A stretch of 64,000 nucleotides of DNA from Castanea sativa. Taxonomy: Eukaryota > Streptophyta > Magnoliopsida > Fagales > Fagaceae. Below, piece after piece: positions 46,731 through 59,480 of the stretch (positions are counted from its first letter, which is position 1; every line of letters begins with the position of its first letter). The DNA lies in assembly GCF_040712315.1 (NCBI RefSeq), contig NC_134016.1:496001-560000 (forward strand), given 5' to 3'. A program made the position numbers and the translations under genes. Below the pieces are notes generated by a model, which saw only the letters and a list, made by a program, of their open reading frames with translations, searched no databases and was not told the origin of the DNA.

Positions 46731-49700
46731 TTACTTCAGATGGTGCTCAAACAAAGATGCCATCTCAATCTGTAGGGGAAACAAGATTAATTAATCAACA
46801 TGAAAACTTTGATAATTTTCATGTTAGCTAATATCACACAATTTCATTTATTGACCTAGAGTAATAAAGAAACAAAGCAAGGGAAAAGCAAGAGAGAAAG
46901 ATGAGTGATAAAAAATATATATAATACCATAAATCAAATTATTAGCAATTAATTAGACATAACACAACAACACAACTTCCTTTCATTTTCTTGTAAGATA
47001 GCTTTAAGATCAACTTACAGCAGTCAAAGCAGTCTCAGAACCCTTATTGCCAGATTTACCGCCAGCACGATTTAATGCCTACAATAATTGTAAAAGGCAA
47101 CATTCAAATATCCCATCTCATCTAGTGAACACAAAAAAAAGGGGGGGATACCACGATAGAAAGTTTTAACAAATTACCTGGTCCATGTTATCACAAGTCA
47201 GTACACCAAATATGCATGGAACTCCTATAAAGTCAAATAGGTAACGCTTCAGTCTATTGTTAGGAGGCAAATATAATCAGGTAGTTACAACAATAGGGGA
47301 GGGGGATTCAAACCCTGATTCTCCTTATAAATAGGCTACGCCACTAAACTACAAGACTCTTGGTCAAGGCAAGTATAAGCTCATTAAATAGATGGCAGGA
47401 ATAAAATGACAGTAGAGACAAGTTCACTGATTTAATAGCAAATCTGCATATTTTCTCAACAAATTGTTAATATGCATTCCCATAAATTGATGTGTAGGTT
47501 GCTCGACAACATGGTAATTAGTAAATAGAAAAAAGACAGAAAATTGATGTATAGTTACACGTTGCCTTAAGCAATAATGAGTGAATAATCAACTGCAATC
47601 ACACTCAATTGACTAACTTACTTTAGAGTTTAGACTACAGATATTTTTATCTAAATAACATAGCAAAAGCATGTGCACATACATATGTTTGAAATTTTAA
47701 AAAGTCATACAACTTGGGAACTTCTGACACATTCCAAAGTTATTTAACTCTTAATAGAAAAATATAAAGAGTAAACTTTATAAAGGTAAAATAAACTTCC
47801 ACAATTGAATAACTTTAAAGAGAATAGTCTAATGAAGTGAAAATTTGTTTCTCAGCCAACCCAATAGATTAGGATTTTGCAGTCTTTAGATGATAAGTAA
47901 ATTTGATTAGGGGCGCACCAGGGAGATTTTCTATCTTTTCTCTACAATAACATTTAGAAAAACCGCATATTTGAGGCTAAAGATGGACCAAAAAACGAGC
48001 TAGAAGCTATGCTAAATTGCACCTTGTTTGATTAGTCCTTTGTGTGGGGTCTCACTGATAGTAACACTCATAGATTTCATAGATTCATTTCATTTTTGTT
48101 CATAAGTTTTGTAATTCTTTTAGGTTATGAAGAGCTCATCATGGTAAGCTTGCATAACCTAGTTCATTAATAAATCTTATACTTATAAAAATATATATAA
48201 CATTTAGAACAAATTCTTTCTTTCCTATGTTAACGGTAAACAAAGACAAATTTTCAAGCCCAGTATTGTATATCCAAGTAGACAAAAGAGACAAAAGGCT
48301 CTATATGTAAAGTCTATTTCCAACATGAAAAACAATATGCACCCTGTGGGTCTCAAACAGCCCTCCATCCTATTCATATGGTTGGGGGAAGTAACATTTG
48401 AGCAAGAGCTCATTAGAACAAGCACACTATTTCCAAAATATTGCTATAATTTATAAGCAAGATGAATGCAATAATTGAATCATAGTTATTTTATTTTCAT
48501 GTATTGCTATTAAATGAAATCAATTCATCAACTAATGGAAAGACCAACCTGAATTTAAACCTGCTGAAAGTACTCCAGATGCTGCTGAGTTAACAACAAC
48601 ATCATAGTGGGATGTGTCACCTCTAATCTAATCACAACAGAAATGGTTCATAGATTTAGGCACCAGTTACGAGCATGTCCTCAACAAAGCAAGTTAAAGA
48701 ATACTCTCATGAAGAAATATTATATCTCATCAAAATATATTAACTGGTATAATGAAAAGAAATCATACCACAGCTCCAATACATAAAACTGCATGATATT
48801 TTTGGGACTTCCCTAGCCTTTCTGCTGCAACACCAATTTCAAAACTACCAGGAACCCATACAACCTGATGGACACAGTGAAGACAATAATCATGCCTTGT
48901 CAAAGTTTGCTCATGCAAATTCAAAATGTAGACCAAGCTAACAATCACAGGGCATAAAATCCCTGTAAGCTTTGAAGCATTTATATACAAAGCCAACAAA
49001 AAATTATCATAAGTAATCAATTAGGTGAGAAATGTCTCCAAATAATAATATCATCAAATGAGTCTAAATTGTGCGAAGCTAAGATATAGTACAAGAGATT
49101 TTCACTTTTTTTTTCTTTAGAAGTTATCTAACTTTAGTGTTTTAGGAAGAGCAAAGATGATCCAAGTGTTTAGGATTGAAACCGAAAAAAAGGAAATGCA
49201 TTTGCATCTGTTGCTAAGCTCACAAGCAGAGATTCAGCTTACAAAGTAAAATGAATTAAAGTATTATGATCATCAATGCCTCAGAACCTTGAATTTGAAA
49301 TAGGCTATGACTGAAAGGTTTGCATACAAGCACAAGTACTAACCCATATGCATGAAATTGTCTGGGTCACTAATATAACAAAATGGCTTAAAGCAAAATA
49401 TTCCTTGACAAAGATTAACCATTATAACTACAATGTGACTATTATGTTGATCTTTGTTTTTCATCTATGAAAAAGGAGGGGGAGGGGTGGGGGGAGGGGG
49501 GTGGAGGAATTTGCCAACAACAATAACTATTATATCATGGAAATTAACCCCTTGATGACTTTTTTTTTTTTTCCAGATAAACCAATGATAAAAATTAAAG
49601 AAATAAAACTTGTCCAAAAATAATACTTTAAAGAAAGTAACAATTACAAACGTGACAGTCCCAGCCCCCAGGCTGCACATACAAAGTAGCACCATACAAA

Positions 49701-50785
49701 TTACAATCAAAACTGCTGACTTCAGAACATAAACTAGAATGACTGGCTAAACCACAACACGAACTCATCAACTAAATAACCAATAATCAAAACTAGTGAT
49801 TAGAGTACATTTAAAAAAAAAAAAAAATTGTAAGTTACACATGTACCCAAAGGGCCATAATTCTTGAACAGACAACCTCACCCTCCACCTAAAACTTACA
49901 AGGGGAGAGAAGGTGTCAATTGAGCTACAGCTCATTGGCTACTAGTCAGAGTAAATATTGACACCCCCATTCACAACATAACAGCTTAGCCAGAATCGAA
50001 TTACAAACTTGATGACCGTATTAATATAAAAAGATCCCACATTTGGCCACAGAAATCCAAGACTTTACATAGAAAGGTAATTTCCCAGTTTCCACAGATA
50101 TTGCAGTAACTAATGAGTAATAAAAAGATCATTGGATCGACACAAAGAGATTATTAATTAAAAAAGTTGGTTACAGAGTTAGAAAGAGAAGAAATGAAAT
50201 GAGAAATGACATACATCAATGTTGTCTTCGAGAACGGAGTAATGATTGAAAGTAGACAAAGCACCCTCTAACAGCCGCTTAGTGATTATCTCATTAAACC
50301 GTGCCACAACCTTCAAATAATCAAAATACTCTCTATTATATAATCAAACAAACAAAAATTTGTAACATTAATTTGACATGAGTGAGTGGAGAGTGGAAAG
50401 TGACCACAGCAAAGCGAAGAGCTTGAGTATTGGTGACAGAACCCATCAGATTCCTCACGGCAGCAGTTTGTGAAAACGACGACAACCGATCCTTCTTCCT
50501 CTCATTCTCAACAACGGCATTAAAACCATTCCTTCCTAACCAAAAAGATAAAAATATAGAATTTTGAAATAGTGGGTATCAGGGAATGAAATGAAATGAA
50601 ATGAAGAAGGTAGCCTCACCTGCATGCGAAGAAGACAAGGAGAGAAGCTTTGAGTTTGAGTTTGAGTTGCGATTAAGGTGTAGTGGGACAGTACTACACG
50701 AACTCGTAGTATTATTTTGAAGATGACGCGACTGGTAGAGAGGAAGAAAGCAACGGGTGGAAGCAAACGAAGCTGCCATTTTCAT
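46731..50785 (-). CDS. 6,7-dimethyl-8-ribityllumazine synthase, chloroplastic
   Basis: Eight minus-strand exons: 50785-50620, 50535-50405, 50310-50215, 48864-48769, 48627-48549, 47224-47178, 47078-47019 and 46769-46731. All have GT..AG ends and matching phases, giving 237 residues; a second in-frame ATG at 50779 is possible. The first roughly 80 residues are Ser-rich, as in a plastid transit peptide. The enzyme joins 5-amino-6-ribitylaminouracil with 3,4-dihydroxy-2-butanone 4-phosphate in the penultimate step of riboflavin synthesis. Signature blocks are [38 protein letters not shown] (catalytic His about 170) and [17 protein letters not shown] followed by KSGNKG. Introns 3 and 5 exceed 1.3 kb and hold SINE pieces. 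The gene looks functional. Confidence 0.95.
47285..47352 (-). mobile_element. tRNA-derived SINE head in lumazine synthase intron 5
   Basis: On the minus strand tagtttagtggc matches a polymerase III A box, and agggtttgaatcccc, about 35 bp further on, matches a B box. Only the tRNA-like head is clear; the tail and target duplications were not resolved. Confidence 0.5.
49880..49945 (-). mobile_element. tRNA-derived SINE-like segment in lumazine synthase intron 3
   Basis: On the minus strand agctgtagctcaattgacacc reads as an A-box head and is followed by ggtggagggtgaggttgtc, a degraded B-box region. The call rests on similarity to tRNA-like SINE heads only. A poly-G/C tract (about 49477-49503) and T-tracts lie nearby. 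Confidence 0.35.
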
Positions 50786-51184
50786 CAAACACTTCGTTCT
50801 GAGTAGTCAACTCAGAAGAATAGCAGAGCAGATCTATAACACCATAATATAAATAAACAAATGGAATGCTGATGGGTTATTTTGCTTTTTTGGGTTTGCA
50901 TACATTGTCATGTCTAGTACAACGTTGTTGTTTTGGGACAATTTTGGTTGGAATAGTAAATAATACTCCTTTGGTAGAAATTAGTGGAATTATATAGATG
51001 CACATTCATATATATCATATATGTTGATGATATAATTCATATATTTTGATTTGAAATTTGTGGAACAGATTTGGTATTAAGTTTAGTGCATTATGCCATT
51101 TAAGATGTGTATTGCATGTCCCGATTAAGAGACAAATTAAGAGAAAATTTCGAGGATTTATGGGTTAAACTTAATGGTCACTTT

Positions 51185-51225
<41 letters not shown>

Positions 51226-51423
51226 TGAGGGGGAATAAATAATAAATAAATGTTAAACCAAAAAAAAATTCCATCACATATTAAAAATGGGAGCTAAAAT
51301 ACTATTCAGATGTTTTAATGTGTTTTGAAGCTAATTAGGATTAGGAATGCTTCGTTCTAATTTAAATGCTTCATTGAATGTAAAATCATTTTAATGGATG
51401 GGATGTCAACAAAATATAAATTA
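50786..51423. other. Lumazine synthase 5' flank
   Basis: AT-rich, no gene. A TA microsatellite lies at about 51188-51222. The promoter of the minus-strand lumazine synthase gene must lie near the start of this stretch, but no convincing TATA box was picked. Confidence 0.45.
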
Positions 51424-51577
51424 TCACCGCACACCTTTGCAAGATAATTACTCTACAAGTATAAATGCTTGTGAGGAATGGAAAGCAAGGACTAGGGTTT
51501 AAGTCTCTAGAAGGGAGCTTCACATATATATACACTTAAATTATGTTAGAATAAAATTTCTATCTTGTATAAAAAAT
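51424..51577 (+). mobile_element. SINE, same family as 18146-18307
   Basis: It reads tcaccgcacacct, then agataattactctacaagtataaatgcttgtg, a B box gggtttaagtctc (about 51495-51507), gggagcttcac and a tatcttgtata tail. These are the same landmarks, in the same order, as the minus-strand SINE in MULE-2. Target duplications were not found. Confidence 0.7.
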
Positions 51578-51659
51578 ATATATAAAAATTAAATTTGATA
51601 AGAACTTGGTGTAAACTCTTTAGTTTACACCCTCTAATAAGGACTTATCATATTCGATC

Positions 51660-52022
51660 CTCTAAAGGTAGAAGCTAAGGCTTTTGAGGAAGGTGTTAGC
51701 TTTGTATGGGATGTGGGGATCTACGACGGTAGTTTTGAATAAGATTATAGCTAAAGCTATCCAAGGGGCCAGTGACCCACCAGTGACTATTGCACCCATT
51801 ATTACGGGGGTCCAACAAAAACTGTAGGAGTTTAGAACGGTACAAGTCTACCAAGTAAAACAATAGGGAAATAAAGCACCACATATCTTAGCTCAACATG
51901 CCAAGGGTATTGATAACTATGTAACTTAAATAAAGGAAAATCTTAGTATGCTTGAGGCTACTTCAGTTCAGGATGCTATGTATTTATCTTCTTCTTAATG
52001 AAAGTTACCAAAAAAAAAAAAA
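51660..52022 (+). mobile_element. LINE remnant: RNase H-like fragment with A-tail
   Basis: In the plus direction the segment begins VEAKAFEEGVSFVWDVG, matching the RNase H-like (RVT_3) domain at the end of plant LINE ORFs. It then decays through several stops and ends in an A-tract at about 52009-52022. It is 5'-truncated. Confidence 0.6.
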
Positions 52023-52267
52023 ACATCTTATCACGTAGAATAACATTTCAAATAAACATTATATTTCAGGTTTTAAGTAAAAGACCGATGTAGCAATTTC
52101 TTATTGGATGATGTAAAACATACACACCATCCTTACCAAATTCAAACTCTTATTAATATTGCATCTATTGTTGATTTTGACACATTTGGAAATCTCAAAA
52201 CAGCATACATGTCCTAATTTTTTTAGATTTTGACACATTTGGAAATCTCTAAACAACATAGATCTTT

Positions 52268-52715
52268 AAAAACTTAGGTTATATTTGGTAACAGTTTTTG
52301 TTTTCTATTTTCAAAAACTTGTTTTTAGGAATATAAAGAAAAAACAATTTTGTTGTATTTTTGAAATCAAAAACATGTTTGGTTAGTTGAAATTAAAAAA
52401 ATAGTTTTTTGAAGAAAAAAATAGAATATACTAAAATATGTTACTAGAATTTGAACTCTAATGCTAACTCATTAAATGAGACAGATTTATTAAATTAAAT
52501 GTGTATTTTCATTGACTTTTGAAAATTAGAAACTGAAAACAGTCTTTTGCATGTTTTTAGTTTCCTTCACAAATTGATTTTTGAGAACAGTTTTTGTTTT
52601 CTGTCCATTTTGGGTTGCCAAACAAGTTTTTTAGTTTCAAAAATAAAATATTGTTTTTGGAAACAGAAAATAATGGGAAAAAACAGTTACCAAACATATT
52701 CTTATTACTCAAAAA
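52268..52715. mobile_element. MITE with long imperfect inverted repeats
   Basis: ggttatatttggtaacagtttttg at the left corresponds to the reverse complement of the right end (gaatatgtttggtaactgtttt). Both continue into ttttctattttcaaaaac-like sequence. The element is about 450 bp, non-coding and AT-rich. The superfamily and target duplication were not determined. Confidence 0.55.
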
Positions 52716-53044
52716 AAGTATCTCAACTTAGGTACAAAACACCATAATAAGTTGAACAGATAGATGGAATATATTATATAATTTTGGTAGGTGTTTTTTC
52801 CCAATTACTTTTTTAATGAGCCTTTAATGTCTTGCTTATATTTCTTAATTTAGACACAAAATAATGTAAATAAGGTATATAAAATTAGTGGAATTGATGG
52901 TGCGCATTTAATGATATATCCTCAATTATTTTCACTGTCATTTATTATTGATGCGTAATATTTGACATGTCGAAAACATCTTAAATCTAATCACATGTTG
53001 TAGAAGAAGCTAACATAATACTAAAATTAGGTTAGGCTTAACTA

Positions 53045-53160
53045 ATGTGGGTTCTAATTAGTTCAACTGATAAAATCTCTTATGGTTGTATAAGAGATTT
53101 GAGGTTTAATCTCCGCTTACACCAAAAACTCGGGAGCGGATGCCATAAGTTAAAACTCTT
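53045..53160 (+). mobile_element. tRNA-derived SINE
   Basis: gttctaattagttcaactgataaaatctct (A-box region) is followed by gaggtttaatctccgcttacacc (B-box region) and ccaaaaactcgggagcgga. Truncated copies of the same SINE stand at about 54153-54220 and 57130-57165 as part of the duplicated units. Confidence 0.6.
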
Positions 53161-55225
53161 TAAAAAAAAGGTGAGGCTTAACTATAAATAATATTAGATT
53201 AAATTAGATTAGATTGTTGATTATAAATTATATGTTTATATACACATACTAATATAGATTTGGGACAAAAAATGAATTGATTTCATCTCCACATAGCATC
53301 CTAATACCATTGAGGCATTGAGAAACCTACTTAAATCACGATATATTAGTAAGAAGAATGCATAAATAGTTGATGACCACTCTGCCAACCAAAATTAGAT
53401 ATTAATTGAGCACTCATCACACGTTAAAAGCAACCATTACTTTGGCTCATTTGGTCCAGTCGGTTCACTTCAATCCGTATCGGTCCATTCAAAGTTCTTT
53501 CCTTAATTGTTTTTACTTTACCCTTTTTTTTCTTTTTTTGTCTTTTCAATGTTGTCATAAGTTCTAAACCATTGTAACAGAAACTTGCTTCCTTTCCTGC
53601 TGGCTGTGAAATATAGTTCCTTCGCATAATCTTGCATTCATCGTATTTGGTCTAAGAATGTTAAAATGCGCATAACCTCAATAGACCTCTTCAGTGGTGC
53701 CATGTCCAAGCTGATTTGAGCTGTTGGAACTGAACGTATAAACATCAAACATGTTAAAAATTAAAGAATTCCATTCTCAAATGTAAATAATCTCTACTTG
53801 CCTCAAGTTTTGGAAGATCTTGAGGATTCAAATTACACGCTATAATTAAGGACATGAAGGACAAATGGACAATGGAGGGATTGGAATGCTGATACAGCCA
53901 TACAGGTGTGGCAACAATAGCAATAATTGGCTGGTTAGGAATGTCACGGTTATTGAATAGTTGGGGTTTTACTCCTTGTAGCATCCACGGGCACTGCCAC
54001 AGTTTGAAGTGCCCAAATTTGGTTGACAAGTAGAAGTCAAAAAGTTTGATAACATTGATACTAATGAAGAAATCTAGAAGTTGGATGTTTGATATCGTCT
54101 TACATGAAAATTATGCCACGGTAGAAAATGCATAATAGAAAATTGTTGTTATGATTGTATAAGAGATCTAGGGTTTAATCTCCGCCTACACCAAAAACTC
54201 GGGAGCGGATGCCATAAGTTAAAACTCTTTAAAAAAAAGGTGAGGCTTAACTATAAATAATATTAGATTAAATTAGATTAGATTGTTGATTATAAATTAT
54301 ATGTTTATATACACATACTAATATAGATTTGGGACAAAAAATGAATTGATTTCATCTCCACATAGCATCCTAATACCATTGAGGCATTGAGAAACCTACT
54401 TAAATCACGATATATTAGTAAGAAGAATGCATAAATAGTTGATGACCACTCTGCCAACCAAAATTAGATATTAATTGAGCACTCATCACACGTTAAAAGC
54501 AACCATTACTTTGGCTCATTTGGCCCAGTCAGTCCACTTCAGTCCGTATCGGTCCATTCAAAGTTCTTTCCTTAATTGTTTTTACTTTTACCCTTTTTTT
54601 TCTTTTTTTTCTTTTTTTGTCTTTTCAATGTTGTCAAAGTTCCAAACCATTGTAACAGAAACTTGCTTCCTTTCCTGCTGGCTGTGAAATATAGTTCCTT
54701 CGCATAATCTTGCATTCATCGTATCTGGTCTAAGAATGTTAAAAATGTTCATAACCTAATAGACCTCTTCAGTGATGCCATGTCCAAGCTGATTTGAGCT
54801 GTTGGAGCTGAATGTATAAACATCAAACATGTTAAAAATTAAAGAATTTCATTCTCAAATGTAAATAATCTCTACTTGCCTCAAGTTTTGGAAGATCTTG
54901 AGGATTCAAATTACATGCTGTAATTAAGGACATGAAGGACAAATGGACAATGGAGAGATTGGAATGCTAATACAGCCATACAGGTGTGGCAACAATAGCA
55001 ATAATTGGCTGGTTATGAATGTCACGATTATTGAATAGTTGGGGTTTTACTCCTTGTAGCATCCATGGGCACTGCCACAGTTTGAAGTGCCCAAATTTGG
55101 TTGACAAGTAGAAGTCAAAAAGTTTGATAACATTGATACTAATGAAGAAATCTAGAAGTTGGATGTTTGATATCATCTTACATGAAAATTATGCCACACG
55201 GTAGAAAATGCATAATAGAAAATTA
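53084..55225. repeat. Tandem duplication, two units of about 1,069 bp (A and B)
   Basis: Unit A (about 53084-54152) and unit B (about 54153-55225) are near identical; gggagcgga, for example, lies at 53132 and 54201. The breakpoint falls inside the SINE at 53045-53160, so unit B begins with a headless SINE. No unit has a conserved intact reading frame. The units contain T-rich tracts and the ttggttgacaagtagaagtc block. Confidence 0.85.
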
Positions 55226-55769
55226 TGCCACGACGGGGAGGTAAATCGTTAACCAAAAGAAGTGAAAAAGTCTGATAACATTGATATATTAAGAAATCTA
55301 AGCGGCTATGTGAAAAACGATCATTAGACATCAAGTGAAATAAAAGTCCAATTTTCCTCTATGAGTATTCAATTTTATGTTCGACCAGCTATGAGTGTTC
55401 AATTTTCTTTGTTATCATAAACTTGATTACTTTATTAGGAAAAAAAATTACGTGTAGCAAATTGCAATTCCTAACAGATAAAATGTAACAGAGGATTTTT
55501 ATTCTATCCAATCAACCTAGCACATCTCATCAGTTGTGTATGGTGAGCATTAGAGGCAACTAATTATTAACACAACTTTATACTTATATAGGCAATAGAT
55601 ACACCAAAATGAAAGTGTCGGCATTAGAGGCATTCCCATTATTGATAGGTTCATTATTTAAAAAAAAAAAAAAAACTATTGGGCGAAAATTCAACTGATA
55701 CATCGGTTGATAATTTTCTTTATTTAGTAATTTACACTTGAAAATAAAATTTTCTCAAGACTTTTATTG

Positions 55770-55855
55770 GATTGGCCCCCTTTCCAAAGCCTTAACCCCC
55801 CAGCCGCCCAAACCAAAAATATAAAAAGCCCAATCCAACATTTAATAGGTGCCCA
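55770..55855. repeat. Duplicate of the MetRS proximal promoter
   Basis: ttttattggattggcccc...aaaagcccaatccaacattta matches 58660-58733, directly upstream of the MetRS 5'UTR. Here it is followed by unrelated sequence, so it is a promoter copy without a gene. One of the three TGGGCY motifs is kept (55827-55832, minus strand). Confidence 0.7.
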
Positions 55856-56460
55856 CTTCCCTTGTTTGTTGCATCCCTCCAAATAGAGAACAGCTAGACG
55901 GTGGGACTCAGAATTTTACTAGCGTTAACGGTTACTGCTTCATGCCCACTTTGTTTCTATGGATCCAATGGGCCGAATAGTGTTGGAAAAGATGAAATTG
56001 AAATGATGATACATGTCTTCTGCCTTATACACTATTCAACCAAAAAGCAACCCAATTCTGAATTGACCATGTAATTCATAGGTAATAAGTAGGTAATCCA
56101 AGGCCTCCTCATTTACATTTAGCACAAAGTTGGCAAGAAGCATCATTGATGAAATTCCTCTTTGTAATGGTTTTTCATTATATATATGATTTAAAATTTA
56201 ATTGATTTTAGACTCTTCATTTCTTGCATCCAATAATTTACTTGCCACAAAAATTAAAAACTTAGATGAACATGTCGCGAAAAATTGGACTGCAATTAGA
56301 ATCCAATTTAGAATCTAATTGGATTTAGACTCTTCGATTTTTACAATCAATAATTCACTTGGTACAAAATTAAAAATTAAATGGAACACGTGGTGCAAAA
56401 TTGAGAATTCAATTAAAAATTTGATTGGATTTTCTTTGAGCTTTAACTATATATATATAG
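55856..56460. other. Spacer with a two-copy repeat
   Basis: No gene. A degenerate tandem repeat of about 118 bp (gactcttcatt at 56211 and gactcttcgat at 56329) lies at about 56190-56425. Confidence 0.5.
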
Positions 56461-56464
56461 AGAG

Positions 56465-58735
56465 ATTGCGTCTATTGTTGATTTTTACACATTTAGAAGT
56501 CTCTAAAACAACATAGATCTCTAAAAAACTTATTAGTTTTTACTCAAAAATATATCTTAACTTAGATACAAAATACCATAATAAGGTGAAAAAATAGATG
56601 GACTATATTATATAATTTTGGTAGGTGTTTTTTTCCCAATTATTTGTTTAATGAGCTTTTAAGACATTGTAGGTCATTTTGGATATACACCACTGTTAGT
56701 TTCTTTGAAACATTCTTTCCTCTCTCCTTGTGTGTGCTTGTGTTAAAATACTCAGTGTTCTCAAAAGCTTTTAAGGTCTTATTTATATTTCTTAATTTAG
56801 ATACAAAATAACGTAAATAAGGAATATAAAATTAGTAGAATTGATGGTGCAAATTTAATGACATATCCTCAATTACTTTCACTGTCATTTATTATTGATG
56901 CGTAATATTTGACATGTCCAAAACATTTTTTTTTAAGCTAACACAATACTAAAACTAGGTTAGGCTTAACACTCTCATCAAAAGGTTAGGCTTAACGTTT
57001 CTCAAAAAAAAAAAAAAAAAGGTTAGGCTCTTAACACAATACCAAAACATCTTAAATCTGATCTGATCACATGTTGTAAAAGAAGTTAACACAATACACA
57101 ATACTAGGTTAGGCTTAACTACTATCATTAAGAGCGGACGCCATAGGTTGAAACTCTCTTTAAAAAAAAGAGGTTAGGCTTAACTATAAATAATATTAGA
57201 TTAAATTAGATTATAAATTATATGTTTATATACACATACTTATATAGACTTGGGACAAAAAATGAATTAATTTCATCTCCACATAGCATCCTAATACCAT
57301 TGAGGCATTGAGAAACCTACTTAAATCACGATCTATTAGTAAGAAGAATGCATAAATAGTTGATTACCACTCTGCCAACCAAAATTAGATATTAAATGAG
57401 CACTCATCACACTTTAAAAGCAACCATTACTTTGGTTCATTTGGTCCAGTCGGTCCACTTCAGTCCATCTTGGTCCATTCAAAGTTCTTTCCTTAATTGT
57501 TTTTACTTTTTTTTTTTTTTTCAATGTTGTCATAAGTTCTAAACCATTGTAACAGAAACTTGCTTCCTTTCCTGCTGGCTGTGAAATATAGTTCCTTCGC
57601 ATAATCTTGCATTCATTGTATTTGGTCTAAGAATGTTGAAATGCTCATAAACTTAATAGACCTCTTCAGTGGTGCCATGTCCAAGCTGATTTGAGTTGTT
57701 GGAACTGAACGTATAAACATCAAACATGTTAAAAATTAAAGAATTCCATTCTCAAATGTAAATAATCTCTACTTGCCTCAAGTTTTGGAAGATCTTGAGG
57801 ATTCAAATTACACGCTATAATTAAGGACATGAAGGACAAATGGACAATGGAGGGATTGGAATGCTGATACAGCCATACAGGTGTGGCAACAATAGCAATA
57901 ATTGGCTGGTTAGGAATGTCACGGTTATTGAATAGTTGGGTTTTTACTCCTTGTAGCATCCACGGGCACTGCCACAGTTTGAAGTGCCCAAATTTGGTTG
58001 ACAAGTAGAAGTCAAAAAGTCTGATAACATTGATACTAATGAAGAAATCTAGAAGTTGGACGTTTGACATGCTTTTACATGAAAATTATGCCACACGGTA
58101 GAAAATGCATAATGGAAAATTATGTCACGACGGGGAGGTAAATTGTTAATCCAAAGAAGTCAAAAAGTCTGATAACATTGATATATTAAGAAATCTAAGT
58201 GGCTATGTGAAAAACGATCATTAGACATCAAGTGAAATGAAAGTCCAATGTTCCTCTATGAGTATTCAATTTTATGTTCCACCAGCTATGAGTGTTCAAT
58301 TTTCTTTGTTATCATAAACTTGATTACTTTATTAGGAAAAAAAATTACGTGCAGCAAATTACAATTCCTAACAAATAAAATGTAACAAGGGATTTTTATT
58401 CTGTCCAATAAACCTAACACATCTCATCACTTGTATGCGGTGAACATTAGAGGCAACTAATTATTAACACAACTTTATATCTATATAGGCAATAGTAGAT
58501 ACAACAAAATGAAAGTATCAGCATTAGAGGCATTCCCATTATTGATAGGTTCATTATTAAAAAATAAAAAAAAACTATTGAGCGAAAATTCAACTAATAC
58601 ATTTGCAGATAATTTTCTTTATTAGTAATTTAACACTTTAAAAGAAAATTTTCTCAAGACTTTTATTGGATTGGATTGGCCCACTTTCCAAAGCCCAAAC
58701 CAAAAATATTAAAAAGCCCAATCCAACATTTAAGT
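56465..58735. repeat. Segmental duplication copy C
   Basis: The segment matches about 52155-53085 at its left and unit B plus its right flank (about 54200-55855) at its right, with small gaps. It ends in the functional MetRS promoter. Compared with the other copy it lacks the 52268-52715 MITE and one tandem unit. Confidence 0.8.
58678..58720 (-). promoter_or_regulatory. Site II-like TGGGCY motifs of the MetRS promoter
   Basis: ggccca (58678-58683) and agccca (58692-58697 and 58715-58720) are TGGGCC/TGGGCT on the minus strand. Such site II elements are typical of plant genes for translation and other housekeeping functions, and they lie just upstream of the likely 5'UTR (GAA-rich leader from about 58770). 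A (CCG)n run lies at about 58877-58898 in the leader. Confidence 0.5.
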
Positions 58736-59480
58736 GTAATCCACGTTTCAACTTTAACCTAATTCAGGAAAAAGAAGAAGAAGAGAAAACTTTAGAACAA
58801 GATATAGAGAAAGTCGATAGAGAAAGAGAGAGAGAGACCAAGCGAGTAGAGAAGAGAGTGACTCCGTCAACCACGTCGCCGCCGCCGCCGCCGCCGCCAT
58901 CGGCCACCCATAGGAGAGTCACATCTCCACCAGCTTATCAACCCATCCCGCATCTCATCTGCTTCAAGTATTTTTTTTTTCTCCTTCAACTTCAAAGCCT
59001 AACATTGATTTTCATATTTAATTTGAATATGTGAATCTGTGATTGTGGGTTTTTTTTTTTGGCTGAGGGTGATTGTGAATTAAGTTTGAATTTGTGAATC
59101 TGTGTTATGTAATTGTGTTTGGAGTCTCTGTGTTATTTGTTTTTGCAGCTGCTGAGTGTGTTAGATAAATTCATAGTAGTGGGTTAATAGTGTGTTAGAT
59201 ATAATCAAAATTGTTATTTTGGTATATGCATATTCCTATTTCATTCACTAGGTCTAGGTCTTCTATGATTCTGCAACCACAAAGTTTGCACTGCATTTTG
59301 ATTTTTGTTTCTGCGTTTTCTTTTGGGTATTTAATGGGTGTTATTGCAAGTGTGATGATGAATGTGTGTATTTTGCTGATTTGGGGTTCAGCTAGAAATG
59401 AAAATACCCATTCAAATATAGCTCATAAGCTGACTCTGTGAAGATTGAATTAAAAAAAAAAAAAGCAGGCAATTGTAAAA

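Noticed and set aside
57729..58070. Minus-strand 113-codon frame (FDFYLSTKFGHFKLWQ...) repeated in units A, B and C
   Set aside because: Unit B has a stop in the middle, the start codon differs among copies, and no family is recognised. Most likely chance open frame in a duplicated segment.
58666..59034. 122-codon plus-strand frame before MetRS
   Set aside because: Begins in the promoter and runs through the CCG repeat and a likely leader intron; no homology recognised.
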